A stretch of DNA of 17,519 nucleotides from JAVVEW01 sp032251045 (GTDB taxonomy: Bacteria; Pseudomonadota; Gammaproteobacteria; Methylococcales; Methylomonadaceae): positions 1 through 17,519 of the forward strand of contig JAVVEW010000052.1 of NCBI GenBank assembly GCA_032251045.1. The letters run 5' to 3'. A program made the translations under genes and the position numbers. The notes under the pieces are model-generated. The model was not told the origin of the DNA and did not search any database. It worked only from the letters and a program-made list of their open reading frames with translations. Below are positions 7,661 to 14,919 of the stretch, in pieces (the stretch's first letter is position 1; each line of letters starts with the position of its first letter).

Positions 7661-9364
7661 ATGGACATCCCCGCGTTCAAATCTGCCTCAACACACCCGC
7701 CACTGCCGGCCAAGACGGCGGCCATCCTGGCGCAATTGCCTGAGCAACAACCGCTGCCGGTTCGGATTCAATCGGTGAGCCAGTTTCGCAACCAGGTCAT
7801 GCTGTCCATCAGTGGCGTCAACGTGACCAGCCCCATGCCCGAACATTACCCGGCACAACCCGGACAATCACTGACCGTCGTCGCGGCACACGGCGGTTCG
7901 ACCCTTACCCTGACCGTACTTCAGCCGGACAGTCTTGAGCCACTGAACCCGCCGGTGCGCTTCAGCATTGCCCTGACCGGGGCCAAGGCTGCGGGGCCAC
8001 TCACCACCACGCCAGGCCCATCATCGCCGCCAAACACCCAGCAAACAGCCACACCCCGCACCATCGGCACCACTATCAGCCGTTTATTGCCTCATCATCA
8101 GGCGCCTGAACGCTTGCTCAACCGTTTGATGAATGCACCACAAACCCTGCAAACTCAGCAAACCCAAACCCTGCTAGACAGCCTGCCCCAGCTTTCCGAA
8201 CTTAGCCAACCAGGACGCCTGGCCAGCGCCTTTCGTCAGTCAGGTATCTTTCTGGAAAGTCGGCTGGCCGCCGTTTGGTTGCAACAAACCTCACTCAGCG
8301 ATAGCGATGCGCTCGCCGATGATAGCCCGGCGGCAAAAACACCTGGCCCGGCGCCATCGGGTTCCGCATCTGGCTTGACCTCATCCGCCGCTAAAACGCC
8401 CGGCACCGTAACGCCCGTCCCAGAGCAACAAACACCCATGCCACGCCCGATGCCAGCTGATAGCCGCGCTGAAGACAGCCAGACTCCGGCACGCTTAACA
8501 ACCCGCGCTGCAACCCCGGCCATGCCCTCGAACCAACACACCGAACCCGATACCTTGAAGCCAGTCCCCGGTAACACCCGCCATACCTCTGACACGGGCA
8601 AACCGGCTCAGCCGCCGCCGGCATCCTTACGCCCAGCGTCTGAACAAAGCACTCAGGCAGCCTCCTTAAAAACCACCGAGACTGCGGCCATAGTCACAGC
8701 CAATCAAAGCCGGGACACGCCACGACCGGCCTTGAGCGACACGTTGCCCCGTGCTGCAGCACTTAAACCAGCGCCCGTCAGCGACGAGCTTTCCGCGCAA
8801 GCGCCTGCACCGCGCTTGCCTGTCGATTTAGCCAAGGATCTTAAATTACAACTGCTGCACCTTGCCCAAGCCCTCAAATCGACGCCTGAAGCAACGCCAA
8901 TGCAGCAGCAGCTCAGCCAGCACGTTGAGAATACCTTGGCTCATGTCACGCTGGAACAACTGGCCTCGCTGCCAAACGAAAATCAACAAGTCTGGCACAC
9001 CAGCCTGCCCTTTTTACATCGTGAGCAAATAGAACATATCGACCTTAAAATTACCCGCGAGCAGGGCGCGCCCGAGGCTGATCATCCATTTTCCTGGTGG
9101 GTGGATATCACCTTGTCACCGCCGGGCCTTGCGGTGTTACATTGCCGCATCAGCTGTATCGAACAAACCGTACACACCCGCTTCTGGAGCGGTGATGTAG
9201 GCACCGTTGACACCATTCAATCTCATCTGGATACCTTGGCTCATCAGCTCACGCAAGCGGAGCTGAAACCGGGTATACTCAGCGCCCATCACAGCGCACC
9301 TAAGCCATCAAGCAAGACCGACCTTAACGACTCTCAACCGGGTTTATTCAATGCCAAAGCCTGA
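7661..9364 (+). CDS. fliK: Flagellar hook-length control protein FliK-like (orphan)
   Basis: A 567-residue protein with the FliK architecture: an N-terminal region of about 100 residues, a very long Pro/Thr/Ala/Ser-rich disordered middle (about 105-385, e.g. PPNTQQTATPRT), then a C-terminal globular domain (about 445-550). That domain has LPFLHREQIEHIDLKITRE, WWVDITLSPPGLAVLHCRI and RFWSGDVGTVDTIQSHLDTL, matching the FliK C-terminal pattern (LPF...E.IDL.I.RE, then W...L...LG.L...). FliK measures hook length and switches flagellar export specificity through FlhB. No other flagellar gene is nearby, so this could be a second FliK-like protein and not the main hook ruler; the symbol is therefore tentative. 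The 3' end overlaps the next gene by 14 nt. The middle gives alternative-frame open stretches that I treat as shadows. Confidence 0.75.
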   Translation: MDIPAFKSASTHPPLPAKTAAILAQLPEQQPLPVRIQSVSQFRNQVMLSISGVNVTSPMPEHYPAQPGQSLTVVAAHGGSTLTLTVLQPDSLEPLNPPVRFSIALTGAKAAGPLTTTPGPSSPPNTQQTATPRTIGTTISRLLPHHQAPERLLNRLMNAPQTLQTQQTQTLLDSLPQLSELSQPGRLASAFRQSGIFLESRLAAVWLQQTSLSDSDALADDSPAAKTPGPAPSGSASGLTSSAAKTPGTVTPVPEQQTPMPRPMPADSRAEDSQTPARLTTRAATPAMPSNQHTEPDTLKPVPGNTRHTSDTGKPAQPPPASLRPASEQSTQAASLKTTETAAIVTANQSRDTPRPALSDTLPRAAALKPAPVSDELSAQAPAPRLPVDLAKDLKLQLLHLAQALKSTPEATPMQQQLSQHVENTLAHVTLEQLASLPNENQQVWHTSLPFLHREQIEHIDLKITREQGAPEADHPFSWWVDITLSPPGLAVLHCRISCIEQTVHTRFWSGDVGTVDTIQSHLDTLAHQLTQAELKPGILSAHHSAPKPSSKTDLNDSQPGLFNAKA

Positions 9365-10115
9365 TGTTTGGCCTAGCACCGCCGCACTGCGCTACTTGCT
9401 CCATACTCTGGATTGGCGGGAAATCGCGCTGGGCATAGCCTTTTGCCCCTTATGCCAAGGTCAAAGGCCCTTTCTGAAAACCGCCGGCAATGAATTGTCG
9501 GTGCGATGTTGCAGCTGCCGGGCAACACCGATCACCTTATCCCTGGCGGCGGTGCTGGCTGAGCTGGACGTCAATGTTGGGCAGGGTTCGGTTTATGAAC
9601 TGTCTGCACGCGGCCCCTGGGTCAGATACTTAAGGCAACACTGCCCCGACTTGACTTGTTCGGAATACTTCACCGATGTTGAACCTGGCACCTATCGACA
9701 AGACGTGCTCTGTCAGGATGTGCAAAAGCTGACTTTTGCCGATGCCAGTTTTGATCTTTGTACCTCCACCGAAGTGTTCGAGCATGTACCTGACGATCGC
9801 AAGGGCTTTGCCGAATTGTGGCGGGTGCTGAAACCCGGCGGCGTATTGCTGTTCACCGTACCGTTCAATGGCCAGCCGCATACGCTGGAACGCGCTTATC
9901 TAAAGGCTGACGGCAGCATCAAACATTTACAGCCTCCGGACTATCATGGCGACCCACTGCGCCCCGAACAAGGTATTTTAGTGTTTCGCGATTATGGCCA
10001 GGATGTGCTTGAACGGCTGCGCGAGGCCGGTTTTGACAGTGCCGACATTCGCCAACCGCAACTCACCCTGCCCTGGCCTTATCAACGCCCGGTCATTATT
10101 GCCTTTAAGGCGTGA
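9351..10115 (+). CDS. Zinc-ribbon SAM-dependent methyltransferase
   Basis: A 254-residue class I methyltransferase of the Methyltransf_11 type. The N-terminus carries a zinc-ribbon-like pair of knuckles, C32/C35 (FCPLC) and C53/C56 (CCSC). The catalytic half shows LTFADASFDL (127-136), STEVFEHVPDD (139-149), and the family hallmark RVLKPGGVLLFTVPF (158-172). The glycine-rich motif I is not canonical; VYELSARGPW (81-90) sits in its place, followed by CSEYFTDVEPG (103-113), as I recall for a group of bacterial methyltransferases often found with surface polysaccharide genes. The substrate is unknown. The start overlaps the fliK 3' end by 14 nt in another frame, so it is likely coupled to it. 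An alternative ATG at 9364 is in a different frame and leads nowhere. The next gene is convergent, 50 nt away. Confidence 0.85.
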   Translation: MPKPDVWPSTAALRYLLHTLDWREIALGIAFCPLCQGQRPFLKTAGNELSVRCCSCRATPITLSLAAVLAELDVNVGQGSVYELSARGPWVRYLRQHCPDLTCSEYFTDVEPGTYRQDVLCQDVQKLTFADASFDLCTSTEVFEHVPDDRKGFAELWRVLKPGGVLLFTVPFNGQPHTLERAYLKADGSIKHLQPPDYHGDPLRPEQGILVFRDYGQDVLERLREAGFDSADIRQPQLTLPWPYQRPVIIAFKA

Positions 10116-10165
10116 CGAAACCATGCGCAGTCATAACAGGCCGTGACTTGATATGAGCGCTGCAA

Positions 10166-11017
10166 TCACGGTTCGTGTCGGATTCTTAAAAACACCGCAA
10201 AGCGGGGTATGCCGCTGTCGGTAAAGTTTTGGTGGCGAAAGGTGATACGAGCCCCTAACGGCGGCGGATTTTCCCGTTGTTGCACAGTAAATCCGCTGCC
10301 GATATAAAATTCCTTATTGTCGTCGGTTCTGACTTTAATCGCGCCCATTTTGCCGGTGAATTGCCCCTTGCCCGGCGTATAACCGATAACGACGGCTTCG
10401 GCATCCTGGTAAGGTTTCAGCTTTAATAAATGCTGGCTGCGGCCTGGATGATACCGCGCATCCTGATGATGTAACATCAGTCCCTCACCACCTTCGGCGA
10501 CAACCTTGTCCAGAGTCTGCATCAACTCCGCTTCGTTCGCCACACGAAACTGCTCGATAACATCTAAATAGGGAGCCGCCGATTGAGTGGCCAAAACCTG
10601 CATCTGGGCGAGGCGATGTGTAAAGCTTCGATCATCATCAGGTAGATCGAAAACCATGAATTTGATTTGCCGCCAACCCTCATGCGCCTGTTCGCGGCTG
10701 ACAATGGAAATAATCTTTTGGTATTCGCCGCGTGCCGACCACAACTCACCGTCCAGCGCCGTGTCGGGAAAACCTTTGACAAACCAGGCGGGCGCTGGGA
10801 ATGAGTGACCTTTTTTAGAAAGCAATTGACGGCCATTCCAGCGTGCGCGCACGCCATCGAGTTTCTCGCTGACCCAGTATTCGGTAACTTCGCTGCCAGG
10901 TTGATAGACCTTCGCTTGCAGTATGGCCGGCGCTTCAGCCAGAGCAACCTGCGTCAGGGCCAACAGCAAAATAACGATCAGCCGATGCTGCGTATTATGA
11001 CAGCGACCTATGCTCAT
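10166..11017 (-). CDS. ligE: Secreted minimal ATP-dependent DNA ligase (Lig E type)
   Basis: A 283-residue ligase with a signal peptide. Residues 1-27 have an Arg/His n-region, a hydrophobic LIVILLLALTQVALA core and a likely cleavage after ALA (27) before EAPAIL, so the enzyme should be periplasmic or extracellular. Nucleotidyltransferase motifs are EKLDGVRARW with adenylated Lys52 (motif I), LDGELW, FMVFDLP, AEGGEGLMLH (motif IV) and LLKLKPY (motif V). The OB domain follows (GYTPGKGQFTGKMGAIKV ... GARITFRHQNFTDSGIPRF). It lacks the zinc, BRCT and DNA-binding domains of LigA, as expected for Lig E. Lig E seals nicked DNA with ATP and is known from Haemophilus and Neisseria; roles in extracellular DNA or uptake have been proposed. 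AGGAGG four bases before ATG is a strong ribosome site. It is divergent from mutL. Confidence 0.93.
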   Translation of the reverse strand: MSIGRCHNTQHRLIVILLLALTQVALAEAPAILQAKVYQPGSEVTEYWVSEKLDGVRARWNGRQLLSKKGHSFPAPAWFVKGFPDTALDGELWSARGEYQKIISIVSREQAHEGWRQIKFMVFDLPDDDRSFTHRLAQMQVLATQSAAPYLDVIEQFRVANEAELMQTLDKVVAEGGEGLMLHHQDARYHPGRSQHLLKLKPYQDAEAVVIGYTPGKGQFTGKMGAIKVRTDDNKEFYIGSGFTVQQRENPPPLGARITFRHQNFTDSGIPRFAVFLRIRHEP

Positions 11018-11172
11018 ATAGCCTCCTGGTCAATTAAAAAATGCTTTACCGCAACCTATTGACGGGCAAAGGGTAGACAAAAAACCGGCGTAGTTCCAGG
11101 TCGATGCCATTAGACCACGGCTGTTTGTGTACAATGTGCAGCAGCACTGTCTTCATCAAACCCCGTACGTTG
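11018..11172. promoter_or_regulatory. Divergent intergenic region ligE / mutL with candidate mutL -10
   Basis: These 155 bases separate two divergent genes and must hold promoters for both. For mutL, TACAAT at 11130-11135 is a good -10 hexamer, 38 nt before the start, but the matching -35 region (around CCATTA, 11107-11112) is poor. A TTGACG at 11055-11060 has no good -10 at 17 nt. No clear minus-strand promoter for the ligase was found. No Shine-Dalgarno beyond weak purines precedes the mutL ATG. Confidence 0.3.
11022..11027 (-). promoter_or_regulatory. Ribosome binding site of the Lig E gene
   Basis: On the minus strand the sequence is AGGAGG-CTAT-ATG, a full Shine-Dalgarno match with a short 4-nt spacer. 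It supports the start at 11017 and thereby the complete signal peptide. Confidence 0.6.
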
Positions 11173-12963
11173 ATGCCCATTAAAGCCCTGCCCTCGCACC
11201 TGATTAACCAGATTGCCGCCGGTGAAGTGATTGAACGTCCGGCCTCGGTGGTCAAGGAATTGCTGGAAAACAGCCTGGACGCGGGCGCGCGCCGGATCGA
11301 GATCGATATCGAGCGCGGCGGCGTTTCGCTCATCCGCATTCAAGACGACGGTAGCGGCATCGCCGCCGATGAACTGACACTGGCCTTATCGCGCCATGCC
11401 ACCAGCAAAATCGCCTCACTCACCGATCTGGAAAACGTTGCCACCCTGGGCTTTCGCGGCGAAGCCTTGCCCAGTATCGCTTCAGTGGCGCGGCTTAAGC
11501 TATGCTCCAGAGCCGCCGGGGCCGACAGCGCTTTTCAGGTGGAAGTCGATACGGACGGCACGCTATCGCCGCTGAAACCGGCCGCGCACCCGCAAGGCAC
11601 CACCATTACGGTCAAGGATTTGTTTTTCAATGTGCCGGCCCGGCGCAAATTCTTGCGCACCGAAAATACCGAGTTCAACCATATTTTCAAAGCCGTACAG
11701 AAACAACTGCTGGTCGCGCATTCGGTGGGTCTGAGTCTGCGCCATAACCGAAAAACCGTGCTGGAGGTCGGCCCTGCGGCTACGCAAGACCAGCAACAAC
11801 AGCGCCTGGCAACTTTGCTGGGCACAGCGTTTGCCGAACAAACCATTGCCGTTGATGCGAACGCAATCGAAATGGCTTTGCACGGTTGGTTGGGCCAACC
11901 CACAGCCGCCCGTAGTCAGCCGGACATGCAGTTTTTCTTCGTCAATGGCCGGGCGGTGCGTGATAAAGTCATTGTCCATGCCGTGCGTCAGGCATTTCAG
12001 GATGTGCTCTATCATGGCCGCCATCCGGTGTTCGTGTTATACCTGACCCTGCCGCCGGCGGTAGTCGATGTCAACGTGCATCCGGCCAAAGCCGAAGTAC
12101 GCTTTCGCGACAGTCGGCTGGTGCATGATTTTCTTTATTCGACCCTGCATAAGGCTATCGCCGGCGTCAAGCCGAATGCCCTACCTAGCGCGGCGAACCA
12201 TCCCCCGACCAGCACCGAACCACTGCCCGCCGCACCGGCCCAGGTGTTTAACCAACACCACCAGCAAAGCCGGGTGCCCATGCAAGTTGCCGAACAAATC
12301 CAGGCTTATGCCGCGCTGTATCAGGCCGCCAATCACGAACCCGTGACAGCGCCGCCCGCGCCCGAATCGACACCGGAACTGCCGCCGTTAGGCCGGGCTT
12401 TGGCGCATGTGCATGATATTTACATTCTGGCCGAAAGCGCACGCGGCCTGGTGTTGGTCGATGCTCACGCCGCCCATGAACGGGTCACTTACGAACGCCT
12501 GAAAACACAATTCGCCGCACAAGGTATTGCCCGCCAGCCGCTGCTGTTGCCATTGACCCTGGTGGTCAGCCCACAGGAAGCCGACTGGGTGGAACAAAAC
12601 CCTGACCTGTTAACGGCAATGGCCTTGGAACTGAACCGCGCAGGGCCGGACAAGATCGTGCTGCGTTCGGCGCCTGCCGTTTTAGTCAGTGCCGATCATG
12701 AGCGCCTGGTGCGCGATGTGCTGGCCGATGCCCAGCAGCACGGCCAAAGCGCCAAGGTGCAGGAAGCCTGTCATGCCCTGTTGGCGACCCTGGCTTGTCA
12801 CGGTTCGGTCAGGGCCGGGCGGCGCTTGACTCTGGATGAGATGAACGCCTTGCTCAGAGCCATGGAAGCCACCGAACGCAGCGGCCAATGCAATCATGGC
12901 CGGCCCACCTGGGTGGAATTGACCGGTCAGGAACTGGACAAGCTGTTCCAGCGCGGACGCTGA
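11173..12963 (+). CDS. mutL: DNA mismatch repair protein MutL (endonuclease type)
   Basis: A 596-residue MutL. I set the start at ATG 11173 because MPIKALPSHLINQIAAGEV matches the family N-terminus exactly; the open frame runs further upstream but without similarity. The GHKL ATPase has E29 and N33 (VVKELLENSLDAGA), DDGSGI, ALSRHATSKI and GFRGEAL. After a variable Pro/Ala-rich linker (about 330-405), the C-terminal domain contains DAHAAHERVTYE from D430, the metal-binding endonuclease motif (consensus DQHA-x2-E-x4-E, here with Ala for Gln), and CNHGRP from C573. So this is the nicking MutL found in bacteria without MutH, which coordinates MutS recognition with strand incision. miaA starts 2 nt after its stop, so the two are an operon, as in many gammaproteobacteria. 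Confidence 0.97.
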   Translation: MPIKALPSHLINQIAAGEVIERPASVVKELLENSLDAGARRIEIDIERGGVSLIRIQDDGSGIAADELTLALSRHATSKIASLTDLENVATLGFRGEALPSIASVARLKLCSRAAGADSAFQVEVDTDGTLSPLKPAAHPQGTTITVKDLFFNVPARRKFLRTENTEFNHIFKAVQKQLLVAHSVGLSLRHNRKTVLEVGPAATQDQQQQRLATLLGTAFAEQTIAVDANAIEMALHGWLGQPTAARSQPDMQFFFVNGRAVRDKVIVHAVRQAFQDVLYHGRHPVFVLYLTLPPAVVDVNVHPAKAEVRFRDSRLVHDFLYSTLHKAIAGVKPNALPSAANHPPTSTEPLPAAPAQVFNQHHQQSRVPMQVAEQIQAYAALYQAANHEPVTAPPAPESTPELPPLGRALAHVHDIYILAESARGLVLVDAHAAHERVTYERLKTQFAAQGIARQPLLLPLTLVVSPQEADWVEQNPDLLTAMALELNRAGPDKIVLRSAPAVLVSADHERLVRDVLADAQQHGQSAKVQEACHALLATLACHGSVRAGRRLTLDEMNALLRAMEATERSGQCNHGRPTWVELTGQELDKLFQRGR

Positions 12964-12965
12964 TC

Positions 12966-13886
12966 ATGACGATACCGGTCATTTTTTTGATGGGGCCGAC
13001 CGCTTCCGGCAAAACCGCGTTAAGTCTTGAACTGGCACGGGCGCTGGATGGCGAAATCATCAGCGTCGATTCGGCGTTGGTATATCGCGGCATGGATATC
13101 GGCACCGCCAAACCATCGCCGGAAGAACGCGCCGACATTCCGCATCATTTGATTGACATCCTCGACCCTTCCGAAAGTTTTTCCACTGGTCAGTTTTTAA
13201 GCCGCACCCATGCTTTGATCGATGACATTCAAGGCCGCGGCAAACAGCCGATTTTAACCGGCGGCACCATGCTCTATTTTCGCGCCCTGAGCGAAGGCTT
13301 GGCGCAGCTACCTGAAGCCTGCGCCGCCTTGCGGGCGGAACTGGAACGGGACATGGCCGCCTTGGGCAGTGTCACCATGCACCAGAAATTAGCCCGCATC
13401 GACCCGGAGGCGGCCAACCGCATTCACCCCCATGATCCCCAACGTATTCAGCGGGCGCTGGAAGTGTACCAACTGACCGGCGTGCCGCTCACCGACTTGC
13501 AGCGCCAAGCCCAACAGCAACAGCCACCCTGGCCGCTGCGCAAACTGATTCTGGCGCCGTCCGATCGCGCTGTGTTGCATCAGCGCATCGCGTTACGGTT
13601 TGAAGCCATGCTGAAAAAAGGCTTGATCGAGGAAGTGGAACAGCTGAAAGCGCGCGGCGATTTATCGCCAAAAAACCCGTCTATCCGCTGCGTGGGTTAT
13701 CGTCAGGTTTGGGAGCATCTGGAGGGCGCGTATGACTACCCAACGTTGGTCGAGCGCGGCATCATCGCCACCCGGCAACTGGCCAAACGACAGTTGACCT
13801 GGCTTAGAAAAGAAACCGCAGCGGTTTGGTTGGATGGGGAGCAGACTGATATTGCTGCCAGCGTACTCCGGCATTTACAAAATTAG
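12966..13886 (+). CDS. miaA: tRNA dimethylallyltransferase MiaA
   Basis: A 306-residue enzyme that transfers the dimethylallyl group from DMAPP to N6 of A37 in tRNAs reading UNN codons. The P-loop GPTASGKT lies at 10-17; VDSALVYRGMDIGTAKP (34-50) is the substrate-binding signature with D35-S36; HHLIDILDPSESFS, LTGGTMLYFRAL and HPHDPQRIQRALEVY are all typical. The C-terminal RCVGYRQVWEHLEG and RQLAKRQLTWLRKE complete the family. The start at 12966 is chosen because MTIPVIFLMGPTASGKT is the normal N-terminus; the upstream extension overlaps mutL in another frame. It follows mutL by 2 nt. Hfq, often next in gammaproteobacteria, is not encoded here; an REP-like palindrome and an unrelated membrane protein follow. 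Confidence 0.97.
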   Translation: MTIPVIFLMGPTASGKTALSLELARALDGEIISVDSALVYRGMDIGTAKPSPEERADIPHHLIDILDPSESFSTGQFLSRTHALIDDIQGRGKQPILTGGTMLYFRALSEGLAQLPEACAALRAELERDMAALGSVTMHQKLARIDPEAANRIHPHDPQRIQRALEVYQLTGVPLTDLQRQAQQQQPPWPLRKLILAPSDRAVLHQRIALRFEAMLKKGLIEEVEQLKARGDLSPKNPSIRCVGYRQVWEHLEGAYDYPTLVERGIIATRQLAKRQLTWLRKETAAVWLDGEQTDIAASVLRHLQN

Positions 13887-13892
13887 CAGCAT

Positions 13893-13925
13893 CGTTGGGT
13901 GCGCTGCTGCTTTGCCCAATCTACG
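13893..13925 (-). repeat. REP-like palindrome with GTAG head (RAYT-type)
   Basis: On the minus strand the element reads CGTAG-A-TTGGGC-(loop)-CCCAACG: a GTAG tetranucleotide followed by an imperfect hairpin (TTGGG 13895-13899 with CCCAA 13915-13919) and a CAGCAGCGC-rich loop. GTAG plus hairpin is the hallmark of REPs mobilised by REP-associated tyrosine transposases. It lies 6 nt past the miaA stop and may also slow or end transcription. Confidence 0.6.
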
Positions 13926-13961
13926 CAACTGAAGAGAAGACTTTTACCAGGAGCTGACACC

Positions 13962-14645
13962 ATGAACCTTCAGAAAACCGCCCTGCGTGAACTGCTCGGA
14001 CTGCTGCTGATGACCGCTTTGTTATTTGCCGGTTGGGACAGCTTAATCGTACTGCCTTTGAAACTGTTGGTGGTGTTTTTTCATGAAAGCGCTCATGCTC
14101 TGATGACACTGGCTACCGGCGGCCAGATAGTATCGCTCAGTATCGTGCCCGAGCAAGGCGGTCTGGTGCAATCGCGTGGCGGGCATCGTTTTTTGATTCT
14201 CAGCGCCGGTTACCTGGGTTCGTTACTGCTGGGCCTTGGCATATTCTGGCTCAGCGTGCGCACCGCTTACGACCGCTGGCTCATTGGACTGTGCGGCGCC
14301 TTGCTGGTAGTGCTGACACTGTTCTATGGCGACAGCGGTTTTACCTATCTGTTCGGACTCAGCACGGGCTTGATTCTGCTGGTCAGTGCGTATGCGCTGA
14401 ACGAACGATTTAACGACATCCTGGCCCGAGTCATTGGCTTGAGCAATTTGCTCTATGTACCTTTGGATATTTATCAGGACACGCTGCTTAATCACCAGGC
14501 ACGCTCCGATGCTGCAATGCTGGCGGAAGAATTTGGCGGCCATGTCTGGCTATGGGGCGGTGTTTGGCTGGCTGTTAGTTTGCTGTTGATTTACCAGGTA
14601 TTGAAATCGCTGCTGAGGGAGTTAAGAACCAGGGTGAGTGAATAA
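13962..14645 (+). CDS. M50B-like membrane metallopeptidase family protein
   Basis: A 227-residue integral membrane protein with about six hydrophobic segments. The motif FHESAHALMTL gives HExxH at 41-45 inside the second segment, as in site-2 protease and Peptidase_M50B relatives. N162, P167 and D169 (SNLLYVPLDIYQD) could supply the third zinc ligand in place of the canonical NxxPxxxLDG. The start at 13962 is supported by AGGAG eight bases upstream; the upstream extension would run through the REP-like palindrome. It may cleave a membrane-anchored regulator, but no anti-sigma factor or candidate substrate is nearby, and members of this family in bacteria are mostly uncharacterised. It lies 75 nt after miaA and its 3' end faces thiD across a repeat-filled gap. 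Confidence 0.75.
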   Translation: MNLQKTALRELLGLLLMTALLFAGWDSLIVLPLKLLVVFFHESAHALMTLATGGQIVSLSIVPEQGGLVQSRGGHRFLILSAGYLGSLLLGLGIFWLSVRTAYDRWLIGLCGALLVVLTLFYGDSGFTYLFGLSTGLILLVSAYALNERFNDILARVIGLSNLLYVPLDIYQDTLLNHQARSDAAMLAEEFGGHVWLWGGVWLAVSLLLIYQVLKSLLRELRTRVSE

Positions 14646-14737
14646 CTAGAGGGAATTTCAAGGTAGGCTGACACGGCTTACTGGGCTGATGGCTTGTTGG
14701 GCGCGTTTTGTTGGCCTGGCAGCTGGTTTACAGCAAT

Positions 14738-14808
14738 CCCCCCCAGCCCCCCTTTGTTAAGGGAGGGGTGAAAAAGCGCCCCCCTTTCTCAAAGGGGGGT
14801 TGGGGGGG
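14738..14808. repeat. Long C/G-run inverted repeat (nested hairpins)
   Basis: Outer arms at 14738-14755 (C7-AG-C6-TTT) and 14791-14808 (AAAG6-TT-G7) are 18-bp inverted repeats with a single G/T mismatch. Inside, C6TTT (14779-14787), CTC, AAAG6 (14791-14799) make a perfect 9-bp hairpin, and 14747-14767 makes another imperfect one. The right arm can therefore pair with either of two left partners. Confidence 0.85.
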
Positions 14809-14884
14809 CTGGCAAGGCTGGCTGTACTGATAGGTTCTTTGGTAGGCTTTTTGTGGGTTTCTTGGCCTGGCAGGTGGTTTACAG

Positions 14885-14903
14885 CCCCCCTTTGTTAGGG
14901 GGG
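14885..14903. terminator. C6T..AG6 palindrome, possible bidirectional terminator
   Basis: CCCCCCT (14885-14891), loop TTGTT, AGGGGGG (14897-14903): a perfect 7-bp GC stem only 17 nt beyond the thiD stop codon on its strand. It belongs to the repeat family of this gap. No clean T-tract follows on either strand, so intrinsic termination is plausible but unproved. Confidence 0.45.
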
Positions 14904-14919
14904 TAGACATGCGATCTGT

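Larger units (their letters stand above)
14646..14919. repeat. Repeat-filled convergent gap: two diverged tandem units with C/G-run palindromes
   Basis: This 274-bp gap lies between convergent genes and is made of two related units. A 24-nt block starting TTGGCCTGGCAG occurs at 14711-14734 and again at 14862-14885 with one mismatch, each followed by a C-run palindrome; a GGCTG-rich block precedes each (14663-14700 and 14807-14845). The block 14809-14836 recurs with one mismatch at 17488-17515. A short open frame on the minus strand giving PPLTKGGWGG is a translation of the repeat, not a gene. The palindromes could serve both converging genes as transcription stops. Confidence 0.8.

Noticed and set aside
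8236..8624. Minus-strand open frames over the fliK middle
   Set aside because: They mirror the Pro/Ala/Thr-rich low-complexity coding region; no ribosome site and no recognisable domain.
10141..10171. CCGTGA / TCACGG inverted repeat between the methyltransferase and the ligase
   Set aside because: Only 6 bp with a 19-nt loop, no T-tract, and one arm overlaps the ligase stop; likely chance.
11104..11172. N-terminal extension of mutL
   Set aside because: MPIKALPSHLINQIAAGEV at 11173 is the standard MutL start; the extension spans the probable -10.
12888..12965. N-terminal extension of miaA inside mutL
   Set aside because: It overlaps conserved mutL codons (CNHGRP) in another frame and has no MiaA similarity.
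14728..14910. Minus-strand open frame of 60 codons with PPLTKGG repeats
   Set aside because: It is a translation of the C/G-run palindromes, with no ribosome site and a repeated peptide typical of this repeat class.
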